Below are positions 40,607-50,445 of a DNA stretch of 64,000 nucleotides, in pieces (the stretch's first letter is position 1; each line of letters starts with the position of its first letter). The position numbers and the translations under genes were made by a program. Origin of the DNA: Pseudoflavonifractor sp. MSJ-37 (lineage in GTDB: Bacteria; Bacillota; Clostridia; Oscillospirales; Oscillospiraceae); the NCBI RefSeq assembly GCF_018917965.1, contig NZ_JAHLPP010000001.1:310001-374000 (forward strand). Direction: 5' to 3'. Under the pieces are notes generated by a model. That model was not told where the DNA came from and searched no databases. It saw only the letters and a program-made list of their open reading frames with translations.

Positions 40607-43024
40607 ATGAAAAACGACAAGAAGCGGCAGAAGCCGGACCGGAACACGAACCGCACCGTGCTCCGCAGGACGCTGTTCCTCATGGCTATGTGCGGCGTGG
40701 TGAGCTTCGTCCCCCTGATCTACAAGCTCTATGACCTCCAGATCCGTCAGCATGACGAGCTCCAGGCCCGGGCTTTGGATCAGCAGACCTGGGACCAGGC
40801 CGTCACCGCCGACCGCGGCACCATCTATGACAGCAAGGGGACCCCGCTGGCCATGAGCGCCGAGGCCTATTACATCCAGCTCTCCCCCAACGAGATCCTC
40901 CAGCGGCAGAAGGAGTACGACGACAAGGTGGCCAAGGCCGGCGAGGAGTCCGACCCGGAGAAGCGGGCCAAGAAGATGCCCTCCTACGACAAGCCCACCA
41001 GCGAGTCCATCGCCCAGCATCTGGCGGCGATCCTGGATCTGGACGAGGCGGATATCCTGAAGCGGCTGGCCAAGACCGAGTCCAAGTATGAGATCATCAA
41101 GACCCAGGTGGAACGGGAGACCGCCGACCAGGTCCGGGAGTACGCCTCCGGCAACGGCCTCTCCTCCGGCATCTATGTCCAGCCCAGCTCCAAGCGGTAC
41201 TACCCCAACAACAGCCTGGCCGCCCAGGTGATCGGCTGGGTCCAGTATGAGGACAACAGCGCCAGCCACGGCGCCTACGGCATGGAGGCCATCTATGATG
41301 ACGAGCTGGGCGGCAAGGTGGGCCGCGTGGTCACGGCAAAGACCGGCAAGGGCACTCAGATGCTCTACCGGTATGAGGACTATGAGGACGCGGTGGACGG
41401 CAACGATCTGCACCTGACCATCGACGCCACCATCCAGTACTACTGCGAGCGCATCCTGGCCGAGGGCATCGAGAAGTTCGACGTGCAGAACGGCGGCTTC
41501 GCCATCGCCATGGACCCAAAGACCGGCGCGATCCTGGCGTGGGCCAACTCGCCCACCTACGATCTGAACACCCCCCGCACCATCACCGACCCCATCCTCA
41601 AGGCCAAGCTGGAGCAGATCCAGAACAGCAACGCCACCGATGAGGAGAAGTCTCAGCAGAGCACGGAGCTCCTCTATGACCAGTGGAGCAACAAGGCCAT
41701 CAACGAGCCCTATGAGCCCGGCTCCACCTTCAAATCCATGGTGCTGGCCGCCGCGCTGGAGGAGGGCGTGGTCAATGAGAACAGCTCCTTCTACTGCAGC
41801 GGCGTGGCAAAGGTAGCGGACTGGTCCATCCGGTGCTCCAAGCGCACCGGACACGGGGCCCAGACCCTGGCTCAGGCCGTGGCCAACTCCTGCAACCCGG
41901 CCTTCATCGCCATCGGTCAGAAGCTGGGGGCCGAGAAGTTCTACGACTATCTGGAGGACTTCGGCTTCCTGTCCCAGACCGGCATCGACATGATGGGCGA
42001 GCCCGCCGCCCCCAACTATAACATCATCTGGCCCAGGGACCGCTTCACCAGCGCCAACGGCCTGACCAATCTGGCCACCGCCTCCTTCGGCCAGCGCTTC
42101 AAGGTCACGCCGATCCAGCTCCTGACGGCGGCCTCCTCCGTCGTCAACGGCGGACATCTGATGAAGCCCTACGTCATGGACAGCATCACCGATGCCGACG
42201 GCAATGTGATCGAGAGCACCGAGCCCACCGAGATCCGTCAGGTGATCAGCGAACAGACCAGCGAGCGCTGCCGCTCGATCCTGGAGGGCGTCGTCAAGCC
42301 GCCGGGCACCGGCAAGGCCGCCTATGTGGCGGGCTACCGCATCGGCGGAAAGACCGGCTCCTCGGAGACCGACGCCAAGGACCACACCATCGTCTCGTTC
42401 CTGGGCTTTGCCCCGGCCAACGACCCTCAGGTGATCGTCCTGCTGGCCTACGACAATCCCAAGCCTGTGGCCCCCGGCGCCAACGTGACCGCCGGAGGCT
42501 GGTACATCAGCGGCGGCAACATGGCGGCCCCCCAGGCCGGCAAGCTGCTCACCGACATCCTGGACTACATGGGCGTCGCCAAGCAGTACACGGATGAGGA
42601 GAAGGCCGTCATGGATATGCCGGTGCCCTCTCTGGTGGGCATGAGCCTGACCGACGCCGCGGCCCGGCTGAAGGAGAACGGTCTGGACGTGCGGACCGAG
42701 GGCGAAGGCGACACCGTCACCGCCCAGATCCCCGCTGCCGGCGTCTCCATCCCCGGAGGGAGCAAGGTCATCCTGTACATGGGCGCCGAGAAGCCCACCG
42801 ACAAGGTGGCCGTCCCCAATGTGGTGGGCCTGAGCCGGACCCAGGCTCAGGAGGCCATGACCAGCGCGGGCCTCTATCTGAAATCCACCGGACTCACCAT
42901 CGGCAGTGACGTGAAGGCTGAGAGCCAGGGCATCGCCTCCGGCACCGAGGTGGAGCGCGGTACGGTGGTGGAGGTCCACTTCATCCAGAGCACCAGCAGC
43001 GGCGGCGCGGGCACCGGCCTGTAA
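40607..43024 (+). CDS. Class B penicillin-binding protein with PASTA domains (FtsI/SpoVD type)
   Basis: An 805-residue peptidoglycan transpeptidase. N-terminal transmembrane anchor (about residues 22-42), PBP dimer domain, then the transpeptidase with STFK (active serine about residue 373), SCN (about 428) and KTGSSE (about 582). The C-terminus has two PASTA repeats (PVPSLVGMSLTDAAARLKEN and VPNVVGLSRTQAQEAMTSAG). PASTA-bearing class B PBPs at this place are either septal FtsI/Pbp2B or sporulation SpoVD; only one is present in the cluster, so I leave the symbol open. Confidence 0.95.
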   Translation: MKNDKKRQKPDRNTNRTVLRRTLFLMAMCGVVSFVPLIYKLYDLQIRQHDELQARALDQQTWDQAVTADRGTIYDSKGTPLAMSAEAYYIQLSPNEILQRQKEYDDKVAKAGEESDPEKRAKKMPSYDKPTSESIAQHLAAILDLDEADILKRLAKTESKYEIIKTQVERETADQVREYASGNGLSSGIYVQPSSKRYYPNNSLAAQVIGWVQYEDNSASHGAYGMEAIYDDELGGKVGRVVTAKTGKGTQMLYRYEDYEDAVDGNDLHLTIDATIQYYCERILAEGIEKFDVQNGGFAIAMDPKTGAILAWANSPTYDLNTPRTITDPILKAKLEQIQNSNATDEEKSQQSTELLYDQWSNKAINEPYEPGSTFKSMVLAAALEEGVVNENSSFYCSGVAKVADWSIRCSKRTGHGAQTLAQAVANSCNPAFIAIGQKLGAEKFYDYLEDFGFLSQTGIDMMGEPAAPNYNIIWPRDRFTSANGLTNLATASFGQRFKVTPIQLLTAASSVVNGGHLMKPYVMDSITDADGNVIESTEPTEIRQVISEQTSERCRSILEGVVKPPGTGKAAYVAGYRIGGKTGSSETDAKDHTIVSFLGFAPANDPQVIVLLAYDNPKPVAPGANVTAGGWYISGGNMAAPQAGKLLTDILDYMGVAKQYTDEEKAVMDMPVPSLVGMSLTDAAARLKENGLDVRTEGEGDTVTAQIPAAGVSIPGGSKVILYMGAEKPTDKVAVPNVVGLSRTQAQEAMTSAGLYLKSTGLTIGSDVKAESQGIASGTEVERGTVVEVHFIQSTSSGGAGTGL

Positions 43025-43108
43025 GCGCCCCGGCAGAGAGAAGAGCGTTTCCCAGCTTCCCAGCACAGATGAGAGCGGATGTCATCAACGACCCGAAGGG
43101 GTGACAGT

Positions 43109-44605
43109 ATGAGATCGCGCCAGCTTTTGGCCGGCGTCGCCCCTTCGGGGGCGCCGTTCGACCCTGATATGGAAATTTGTGGTATATCATATGACAGCCG
43201 GACCGTCCGGCCGGGGGAGCTCTTCGTGGCCCTCCCCGGCTGGCGGACCGACGGGCACCGTTACATCCGGGAGGCGCTGGACAAAGGCGCCGCCCTGGTC
43301 CTGTGTGAGCGCCCTCCGGAGGGGGAGGGGCCCTGGATCCGGGTGCCGGACGCCCGGGCGGCGCTGGCGGCGGTGTCCGCCAACTGGTTCGGCCATCCGG
43401 CGGAGGAGCTGACCGTGATCGGCGTCACCGGCACCAATGGCAAGACCACCACCACCTGCCTGCTGAAGGAGGTGCTGGAGCGGGTGACGGGGGAGAAGGC
43501 CGGCCTAATCGGGACCAATCAGGACCTGATCGGAGACACGGTCCTCCCCGCGGTCCGCACCACCCCGGAGAGCTGGGAGCTCCAGCGGCTCCTGCGGCAG
43601 ATGGCGGACGCGGGGTGCCGCTATGTGGTGATGGAGGTCTCCTCCCATGCCCTGACGCTGAAACGGACGGCGGGGATCCGGTTCGCTGTGGGGGCCTTCA
43701 CCAATCTGACCCAGGACCATCTGGACTTCCACGGCACGATGGAGGCCTACCGGGCCGCCAAGGGGCTCCTGTTCCGCCAGTGTGACCGGGCCGTCATCGA
43801 CCTGGATGACGAGGCGGGGCGGTACTACGCCCGCACCGCTCCCTGCCCCGTGTACACCTACTCGGAGCGGCGGGACGAGGCCGACCTGACCGCCAAGAAC
43901 GTGCGGCTCTTCCCGGACCGGGTGGAGTTCGTGGCGGTGGAGCGGGGCGGCCTGTGTCGGGTGTCCCTGCCGATCCCCGGGGGCTTCACGATCTACAACG
44001 CTCTGGCGGTGTTGACCTGCGGCCGCCTGCTGGGGCTCGGGCTGGAGGAGATGGCCCAGGCCCTCCGGGAGACCAGGGGCGTGAAGGGCCGGATCGAGCC
44101 GGTCCCGGTCCCGATGGACTTCACGGTCCTGATCGACTACGCCCACACGCCGGACGCCCTGGAGAAGCTCCTCATCACGGTGCGGGACGCCACGCCCGGG
44201 CGGGTGATCTGCCTCTTCGGGTGCGGCGGGGACCGGGACCGGTCCAAGCGCCCCGTCATGGGGGCGGTGGCCTCGGCGCTGGCGGACATCGTGGTCCTGA
44301 CCTCGGACAATCCCCGGAGCGAGGACCCGGAGGCCATCCTCGCCGATATCCGCGCCGGGATGGACGGGTCAGCCGTCTGCCAGACCGAGCCGGACCGGCG
44401 GAAGGCCATCCGGCTGGCCCTCTCTCTGGCCCGGACAGGGGATACGGTGGTCCTGGCCGGGAAGGGCCATGAGACCGAGCAGGAGACCGCCGGACAGAAG
44501 ATCCATTTGGACGAGCGGGAGGAGGTGGCCGCCTGGTCCCGCCAGACCGTGCCCGCCATGTGGAAACTGGATGAGAAGTCCCAGGGACCGGGGGATATTT
44601 CGTAA
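43109..44605 (+). CDS. murE: UDP-N-acetylmuramoyl-tripeptide synthetase MurE (meso-DAP type)
   Basis: A 498-residue Mur ligase adding the third amino acid of the stem peptide. Central ATP site GVTGTNGKTTTTC near residue 110, LTQDHLDFHG, DYAHTPDALEKLL, and the C-terminal DNPR motif (TSDNPRSEDP), which selects meso-diaminopimelate. ATG 43109 follows GAAGGGG. It follows the PBP by 84 bases. The expected neighbour murF is missing between it and mraY. Confidence 0.96.
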   Translation: MRSRQLLAGVAPSGAPFDPDMEICGISYDSRTVRPGELFVALPGWRTDGHRYIREALDKGAALVLCERPPEGEGPWIRVPDARAALAAVSANWFGHPAEELTVIGVTGTNGKTTTTCLLKEVLERVTGEKAGLIGTNQDLIGDTVLPAVRTTPESWELQRLLRQMADAGCRYVVMEVSSHALTLKRTAGIRFAVGAFTNLTQDHLDFHGTMEAYRAAKGLLFRQCDRAVIDLDDEAGRYYARTAPCPVYTYSERRDEADLTAKNVRLFPDRVEFVAVERGGLCRVSLPIPGGFTIYNALAVLTCGRLLGLGLEEMAQALRETRGVKGRIEPVPVPMDFTVLIDYAHTPDALEKLLITVRDATPGRVICLFGCGGDRDRSKRPVMGAVASALADIVVLTSDNPRSEDPEAILADIRAGMDGSAVCQTEPDRRKAIRLALSLARTGDTVVLAGKGHETEQETAGQKIHLDEREEVAAWSRQTVPAMWKLDEKSQGPGDIS

Positions 44606-44710
44606 CAAATTCACCGGCACCATCGGTGGAAATACCGGGGCGAGTGTGATACAATACCTCTCTGTGATATCGTGCAAACTGTCTGAAAGAGGTACGGAGG
44701 TTCAAAAGAA

Positions 44711-45703
44711 ATGGATATGAGGATCATACTGAGCGTCATCCTGGGGTTCCTGGTGTCGGCCGTGGCGGGAAAGCTGCTCATCCCCGTCCTGCGGGCCCTG
44801 AAGGCCGGTCAGTCTATCAAGGAGATCGGCCCCACCTGGCACATGACCAAGCAGGGCACCCCCACCATGGGCGGTCTGATGTTCATCATCGCGGTCGCGG
44901 TGGTGCTGGCGGCAGTCGGCTGGAAGGATCTGGCCGCCGGCCGTCTGGGCGGGCTGTATACCTATGTGTTCGCCCTGGTGTTCGGCGCGATCGGCTTTTT
45001 GGACGACTATATGAAGGTGAAGAAGCATGAGAACACCGGCCTCACCGCCGGCCCCAAGTTCCTGCTCCAGCTGGCGGCGGCCATCGTGTTCACCATCCTC
45101 CTGCGCAATGAGGGGTACCTGACCCCCGACCTGTACATCCCCTTCGCCAATGTGACCTTCCAGATCCCCTGGGTGGTCTATATGGTCTTTGCCGCCTTCG
45201 TCATGGTGGGCACCGTGAACGCGGTGAACATCACCGACGGCATCGACGGACTGTCCAGCAGCGTGACGGTGCCCGTGGCCCTGTTCTTCGCTCTGGCGGC
45301 ATCCCGGTGGGGGAGAGACGATATCGGCGTGCTGGCGGCGGCTCTAGTGGGCGGCCTGCTGGGCTTCCTGATCTACAACTTCCACCCGGCCAAGGTGTTC
45401 ATGGGCGACACCGGATCCCTGTTCATGGGCGGCATGGTGTGCGGCCTGGCCTTCGCCCTGGATATGCCCCTGATCCTGATCCTGGTGGGCATCATCTACA
45501 TCGCGGAGACCCTGTCCGACATCATCCAGGTGGCCTATTTCAAGGCGACCCACGGCAAGCGGATCTTCCGCATGGCGCCTCTCCACCACCATTTCGAGAT
45601 GGGCGGCTGGAGCGAGGTGAAGCTGGTGGTGGTGTTCACCAGTGTGACCGTGCTGTTCTGTGTCCTGGCCTGGCTCGGGATCCTGGGACGCTATCCCGCG
45701 TGA
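44711..45703 (+). CDS. mraY: Phospho-N-acetylmuramoyl-pentapeptide-transferase
   Basis: A 330-residue membrane enzyme with about ten helices that makes lipid I from UDP-MurNAc-pentapeptide and undecaprenyl phosphate. Motifs: GTPTMGGLMF, the aspartate-rich GFLDDYMKVKK, NITDGIDGLSSS, KVFMGDTGSLFMGG and the HHHFE histidine loop near residue 290. A possible extended -10 (TGATACAAT, 44647-44655) lies upstream, so a secondary promoter may serve this half of the cluster. Confidence 0.97.
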   Translation: MDMRIILSVILGFLVSAVAGKLLIPVLRALKAGQSIKEIGPTWHMTKQGTPTMGGLMFIIAVAVVLAAVGWKDLAAGRLGGLYTYVFALVFGAIGFLDDYMKVKKHENTGLTAGPKFLLQLAAAIVFTILLRNEGYLTPDLYIPFANVTFQIPWVVYMVFAAFVMVGTVNAVNITDGIDGLSSSVTVPVALFFALAASRWGRDDIGVLAAALVGGLLGFLIYNFHPAKVFMGDTGSLFMGGMVCGLAFALDMPLILILVGIIYIAETLSDIIQVAYFKATHGKRIFRMAPLHHHFEMGGWSEVKLVVVFTSVTVLFCVLAWLGILGRYPA

Positions 45704-45746
45704 CGCGGCACATCCAGTAAGTCTTTGACCGGAAGGAGGCGGGCCC

Positions 45747-46958
45747 ATGGCTCGGAAAGCAAAGCGCGACCGGACCGTCGAGGAACAGCTGGCCCACGGG
45801 CCGGTGGATATGCCCTTCCTCATGCTGGTCCTCATGCTGACGGTGATCGGCGTGGTCATGGTGTTCTCCGCCTCTTACGCCACGGCGCTCTATGACGCCA
45901 AGACGGCCCACAACGACCCCACCTATTACTTCGTGAAGCAGGCGGGCTTCGCCGTAGGAGGCGTCCTGGCCCTGTATATCGTCACCAAGATCGACTACCA
46001 GTCCTTCCGGTGGATGTCGGTGGGCGTGCTGGCGGCGTCCTATGTGCTCCTCCTGCTGGTGTTCACCCCTCTGGGCTTCGGCAAGGCCACAGTGGGCGCC
46101 CAGCGCTGGCTCAAGCTGGGACCCATCAACTTCCAGCCCTCGGAGATCGCCAAGATCGGCGTCATCCTGTACTTCTCGGCCCGCCTGTGCAAGCGGAACA
46201 CCGAGAAGCCAAAAAAGCTGGATCCCCGCTCCAACCTGAGCGGCCCGATCGCCTTCCTGCGGCGGATCGGCTTCACGGAGCTGATCCCCTATGGCATGAT
46301 CCTGGGCTCCATCGCGGTGCTGATGCTGATGGAGCCCCATCTGTCCGGCACCCTGCTGATCCTGCTGGGCGGCGCGGCGGTGCTCTTCGCCGCCGGCATC
46401 CGGCTCCAGTGGTTCGGCGTGGGCCTGGGCGGCGTGGCTGTCCTGCTCCTGCTGATGATGGCCGGCTATCAGAGCGACCGCATCAAGATCTGGCTGGATC
46501 CCTGGGCGGACCCGAGAGGGGACGGCTTCCAGACGATCCAGTCCCTGCTGTCCATCGGCTCCGGCGGCCTGCTGGGGGTGGGACTGGGCAAGAGCCGGCA
46601 GAAGTTCGACTTCCTGCCGGAGCCTGAGAACGACTATATCTTCGCCATCGTCTGCGAGGAACTGGGCCTGGTGGGGGCCTGCGTGATCCTGTTCCTGTTC
46701 GCCCTGCTGATCCTGCGGGGCTTCTGGATCGCGATCCATGCCCGGGACCGGTTTGGCGCCCTGCTGGTGGTGGGCATCATGACCCAGATGGCGGGACAGG
46801 TGTTCCTGAACATCGGCGTGGTCACCAACCTGCTGCCCCCCACGGGCATCTCCCTGCCCTTCTTCAGCTATGGCGGCACCGCCCTGCTGATCCAGTTGGC
46901 GGAGATGGGCATGGTGCTCAGCGTGTCGAGGCAGATCCCGGCGGCGAAGTCGGGATAG
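45747..46958 (+). CDS. ftsW: SEDS peptidoglycan polymerase FtsW/SpoVE
   Basis: A 403-residue polytopic membrane protein of the SEDS family, the lipid II polymerase working with a class B PBP at the septum. Recognisable: VMVFSASYATAL near the start, RWLKLGPINFQPSEIAKI, MEPHLSGTLLI, the extracellular loop with SRQKFDFLPEPENDYIFA, and GISLPFFSYGGTALL. The position before murG matches ftsW or spoVE; murD, usually between mraY and ftsW, is absent. Confidence 0.95.
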   Translation: MARKAKRDRTVEEQLAHGPVDMPFLMLVLMLTVIGVVMVFSASYATALYDAKTAHNDPTYYFVKQAGFAVGGVLALYIVTKIDYQSFRWMSVGVLAASYVLLLLVFTPLGFGKATVGAQRWLKLGPINFQPSEIAKIGVILYFSARLCKRNTEKPKKLDPRSNLSGPIAFLRRIGFTELIPYGMILGSIAVLMLMEPHLSGTLLILLGGAAVLFAAGIRLQWFGVGLGGVAVLLLLMMAGYQSDRIKIWLDPWADPRGDGFQTIQSLLSIGSGGLLGVGLGKSRQKFDFLPEPENDYIFAIVCEELGLVGACVILFLFALLILRGFWIAIHARDRFGALLVVGIMTQMAGQVFLNIGVVTNLLPPTGISLPFFSYGGTALLIQLAEMGMVLSVSRQIPAAKSG

Positions 46959-47039
46959 CGCCGCGGCGCGGAGGGGACGGAACGGTCTGCATAAGAAAAA
47001 CACGCGGAGGGGAAGGGCTCTCCGGTAGGAGGTCATCGT

Positions 47040-48164
47040 ATGAACGTACTGTTCACCTGCGGCGGGACCGCAGGACATATCAATCCGGCCGTGGCGCTGG
47101 CCCGGCTGTTCCAGCTCCGGGACCCGGACTGCAAGGTGCTCTTCGTGGGCGCCGACGGCGGCATGGAGACCCGGCTGGTGCCCAAGGAGGGCTATGACAT
47201 CAAGACCGTCACGATCACCAATTTCCGGCGGTCCTTCACCCCTGCGGCCATCGGCCACAACATCAAGACCGTGTTCAATATGGGCCGCTCCCGGAAGCAG
47301 GCCGACCGGATCCTGAAGGAGTTCCAGCCGGATCTGGTGGTGGGCACCGGCGGCTATGCCTCCTATCCCATCGTCAACGCGGCGGCGGCCAAGGGCATCC
47401 CGACCGCTGTCCATGAGTCCAATGCCGTCCCCGGTCTGACCACCAAGGCCCTGTCCAAGGTGGTGGATGTGGTCATGGTGGGCTTCGAAGAGAGCCGGGA
47501 CCACTATGAGGATCCCTCCAAGGTGGTCATCACCGGTACTCCCGTCCGGGGCGACTTCTTCCAGTACACCCGCAGGGAGGCCCGGGAGAAGCTGGGCATC
47601 GCCGATGACCGACCGGTGGTGGTCTCCGTGTGGGGCAGCCTGGGCGCCGAGGCCATGAACAAGCAGATGGCCGACTTCATCGCTCTGGAGTGCAAGGCGG
47701 GCGAGCCCTTCCACCACATCCACGGCGCGGGCCGGGAGTTCCAGAACATGGGCCGCCTCCTGAAGGAGCGGGGCGTGGACCTGGCCGCCCATCCCGGCAT
47801 CGACGTGCGGGAGTACATCTATGATATGCCCGTGGTCATGGCCGCGGCGGACCTGGTGCTCTGCCGGGCCGGCGCGTCCACGATCTCCGAGCTGACCGCG
47901 ATCGCCAAGCCCTCCGTGCTGGTGCCCTCCCCCAATGTGGTGGCGGACCATCAGACCAAGAACGCCCGGGTGTTGGCCGAGGCCGGCGGCGCGGTGCTCC
48001 TGCCGGAGAAGGAGTCCTCCGGCCAGAAGCTCTATGAGATCACGGCGGACCTGCTGTCCAACAAGGAGAAGCGGGACGCCATGGGCGAGGCCCTGCGGCA
48101 TATGGCCGTGCCCGACGCCAGCGAGAAGATCTACAAGACTCTGATCGGGCTGGCGAAGAAATAA
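47040..48164 (+). CDS. murG: UDP-GlcNAc lipid I N-acetylglucosaminyltransferase MurG
   Basis: A 374-residue peripheral membrane GT-B glycosyltransferase that makes lipid II. Family features: glycine-rich CGGTAGHINPAVALA, GTGGYASYPIV, VHESNAVPGL, GSLGAEAMNKQ and the donor site RAGASTISELTAIAKPSVLVPSPN. It starts 81 bases after ftsW with TAGGAGGTCATCGT upstream. Confidence 0.97.
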   Translation: MNVLFTCGGTAGHINPAVALARLFQLRDPDCKVLFVGADGGMETRLVPKEGYDIKTVTITNFRRSFTPAAIGHNIKTVFNMGRSRKQADRILKEFQPDLVVGTGGYASYPIVNAAAAKGIPTAVHESNAVPGLTTKALSKVVDVVMVGFEESRDHYEDPSKVVITGTPVRGDFFQYTRREAREKLGIADDRPVVVSVWGSLGAEAMNKQMADFIALECKAGEPFHHIHGAGREFQNMGRLLKERGVDLAAHPGIDVREYIYDMPVVMAAADLVLCRAGASTISELTAIAKPSVLVPSPNVVADHQTKNARVLAEAGGAVLLPEKESSGQKLYEITADLLSNKEKRDAMGEALRHMAVPDASEKIYKTLIGLAKK

Positions 48165-48235
48165 GTCCGTCTGCACCCGATGCGCCCCTTCACCATAGGA
48201 TGGTCCGACGAGACCATTGAGTGGAGGGGAATGTC

Positions 48236-49498
48236 ATGAGCGATGTGTTGTACGTCCGGGGCGGGCGGCCCCTGAACGGGAGCGTCCGGGTCCACGGGGC
48301 GAAGAACAGCGCCCTGCCGATCCTGGCGGCGGCTCTGCTGGCCCCCGGGACCAGCGTGATCCGCAACTGCCCGCCTCTGTCCGATGTGGAGGCCTCGCTG
48401 GCGATCCTGCGACATCTGGGCTGTTCCGTACGGCAGGAGGGGGATGCGGTCACGGTAGACGCCTCGTCCCCGGTCCGGTGCGACGTGCCCGACGCTCTCA
48501 TGCGGGAGATGCGCTCCTCCGTGATCTTCCTGGGGGCGATCCTGGGCCGCATGGGGGAGGCGGAGCTGTCCTATCCCGGAGGGTGCGAGCTGGGGCCGCG
48601 GCCCATCGACCTGCATCGGAAGGCCATCCAGGCATTGGGCGGCACGATTCAGGACGCGGGCGGACATCTGCGGTGCTCCGGCCGCCTCGTTGGCCGGGAG
48701 ATCGTACTGGGCCGCCCCAGCGTGGGGGCCACGGAGAACGCCATGCTGGCGGCGGTGGCGGCCGCCGGGACCACGGTCCTGTGCAACGCCGCCCGGGAGC
48801 CGGAGATCGTGGATCTCCAGACCTTCCTGCGCTCCATGGGGGCCAGCGTCCGGGGGGCGGGGAGCTCCGTGGTGGTCATCGAGGGCGGACGGCCCCTCCA
48901 CGGCGGGGAGCACACCGTCATGGGGGACCGGATCGTGGCCTGTACTTATCTGGCGGCGGCGGCCGCCGCCGGGGGAGACATGACCGTCACCGGAGTGGAT
49001 CCTCGGCATCTCTCGCCCGTCACTTCTGTGCTGGCCGAGGCGGGATGCGCCGTCCGCAGTGAGGAGGACCGGGTGCGCCTGACGGCTCTGGCGCCCCTCA
49101 GCGGGAGCCGGCCGATCCATACCGCCCCCTATCCCGGCTTCCCCACCGACGCCCAGCCGCCTCTGATGGCGGCACTGGCCAAGGGCACAGGGACGACGCT
49201 CTTCGTGGAGAACATCTTCGAGAGCCGGTACCGGCACGTAGACGAGCTGGTCCGCATGGGGGCGGACATCCGGGTGGAAGGCCGCGTAGCAGTGGTATGC
49301 GGCGTGCCGGGGCTCCACGGCGCGGCGGTGGAGGCCTCCGATCTGCGGGGCGGGGCGGCCCTCGTGGTGGCCGCTCTGGGGGCCAGAGGCGAGAGCCGGA
49401 TCGGCGGACTGCGCCACCTGGACCGGGGCTACTGGCGGCTGGAGCAGGCCCTGCGGGACCTGGGGGCCGCAGTGGAACGGACCGGGACACGAGCTTAG
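48236..49498 (+). CDS. murA: UDP-N-acetylglucosamine 1-carboxyvinyltransferase
   Basis: A 420-residue enzyme for the first committed step of peptidoglycan synthesis. The fosfomycin-target cysteine is present in PGGCELGPRPIDLH near residue 115, and VHGAKNSALPILAA at the N-terminus is intact. ATG 48236 follows GGAGGGGAATGTC. It is followed by ftsQ 20 bases later. Wording and length match MurA rather than the related AroA. Confidence 0.95.
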   Translation: MSDVLYVRGGRPLNGSVRVHGAKNSALPILAAALLAPGTSVIRNCPPLSDVEASLAILRHLGCSVRQEGDAVTVDASSPVRCDVPDALMREMRSSVIFLGAILGRMGEAELSYPGGCELGPRPIDLHRKAIQALGGTIQDAGGHLRCSGRLVGREIVLGRPSVGATENAMLAAVAAAGTTVLCNAAREPEIVDLQTFLRSMGASVRGAGSSVVVIEGGRPLHGGEHTVMGDRIVACTYLAAAAAAGGDMTVTGVDPRHLSPVTSVLAEAGCAVRSEEDRVRLTALAPLSGSRPIHTAPYPGFPTDAQPPLMAALAKGTGTTLFVENIFESRYRHVDELVRMGADIRVEGRVAVVCGVPGLHGAAVEASDLRGGAALVVAALGARGESRIGGLRHLDRGYWRLEQALRDLGAAVERTGTRA

Positions 49499-49518
49499 AA
49501 AAAACGGAGGGGAATGGT

Positions 49519-50421
49519 ATGGCGGCGAGAAAGAGAAGGACACGGCGCAGACGGGGACGCTTCAGCATCCTCTATAAGCTGTTGTCCGTCCTGCTGATCG
49601 CGGCGGCCATCCTCACCGGCTGTATCGTCTTTTTCCGGGTGGATCAGATCGTGGTCAGCGGGGAGACCCGCTATACCGACGAGCAGATCGTGGCCGCGGC
49701 AGGGGTGGAACAGGGGGAGAACCTGTTCCGCCTCAACAAATTCGATATGGTCCGGCAGATCCGCTCCAAGCTCCCTTACATCGACACGATCGCCATCAGC
49801 CGGAAGCTGCCGGACACGCTGGTCATCACTGTGACCCCCAGCACGCCGGCGGCGGTCATCCAGAGCGGCGGGAAGTGGTGGATGCTGGACACCGGGTGCA
49901 AGATCCTGGAGCAGGGGGACAGCACTCTGGCCCAGGGCCGCGCGGTCCTCACCGGCCTGACGCCCCTGTCGCCCGCAGTGGGCAGCGGCCTGGCCGTGGA
50001 GGAAGGGGAGCAGAAGAAACTGGACGGCCTGGAGAAGCTCCTCTCCGCCCTGACGGAGCGGGGCATGGTGGACAAGCTCACCGATTTCATCGACCTGACG
50101 GCGGAGAACGAGGTGCGCTTCGGCTATAATGGGATCCTGACGGTGGAGATGCCCCTCTTCGATGACTTCCAGGCCCAGACCTGGCGGCTCCAGCGGGCCC
50201 TGGAGGAGCTGGAGGCCCGGAACGGCACCGTGGCCGGGACCCTCCATCTGCCGTCTGAGGGCAACGAGGCCTGGCTCATGGCCGACCGATGGATGCCGGA
50301 CTCCTCCGCCGCGTCTGCGGCTCCCGCCCCGGAGGGGGATGGGACGGCGGAGACCGGAGCGGGGACCGAAGGGGACGGCGTGTCCCCCACGCCCTCTCCG
50401 ACCCCAAGTCCGGAGCAGTGA
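49519..50421 (+). CDS. ftsQ: Cell division protein FtsQ/DivIB
   Basis: A 300-residue bitopic protein: very basic cytoplasmic tail (about 20 residues), a transmembrane helix (about 22-42), a POTRA domain (FRVDQIVVSGETRYTDEQIV) and the FtsQ beta domain, then a low-complexity Ala/Glu/Gly/Pro tail from about residue 260. It recruits FtsL/FtsB and the septal PBP. ATG 49519 has GGAGGGG upstream. The position after murA agrees. Confidence 0.92.
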   Translation: MAARKRRTRRRRGRFSILYKLLSVLLIAAAILTGCIVFFRVDQIVVSGETRYTDEQIVAAAGVEQGENLFRLNKFDMVRQIRSKLPYIDTIAISRKLPDTLVITVTPSTPAAVIQSGGKWWMLDTGCKILEQGDSTLAQGRAVLTGLTPLSPAVGSGLAVEEGEQKKLDGLEKLLSALTERGMVDKLTDFIDLTAENEVRFGYNGILTVEMPLFDDFQAQTWRLQRALEELEARNGTVAGTLHLPSEGNEAWLMADRWMPDSSAASAAPAPEGDGTAETGAGTEGDGVSPTPSPTPSPEQ

Positions 50422-50445
50422 CCGAGGAAGAAGGAGAACAGTGAG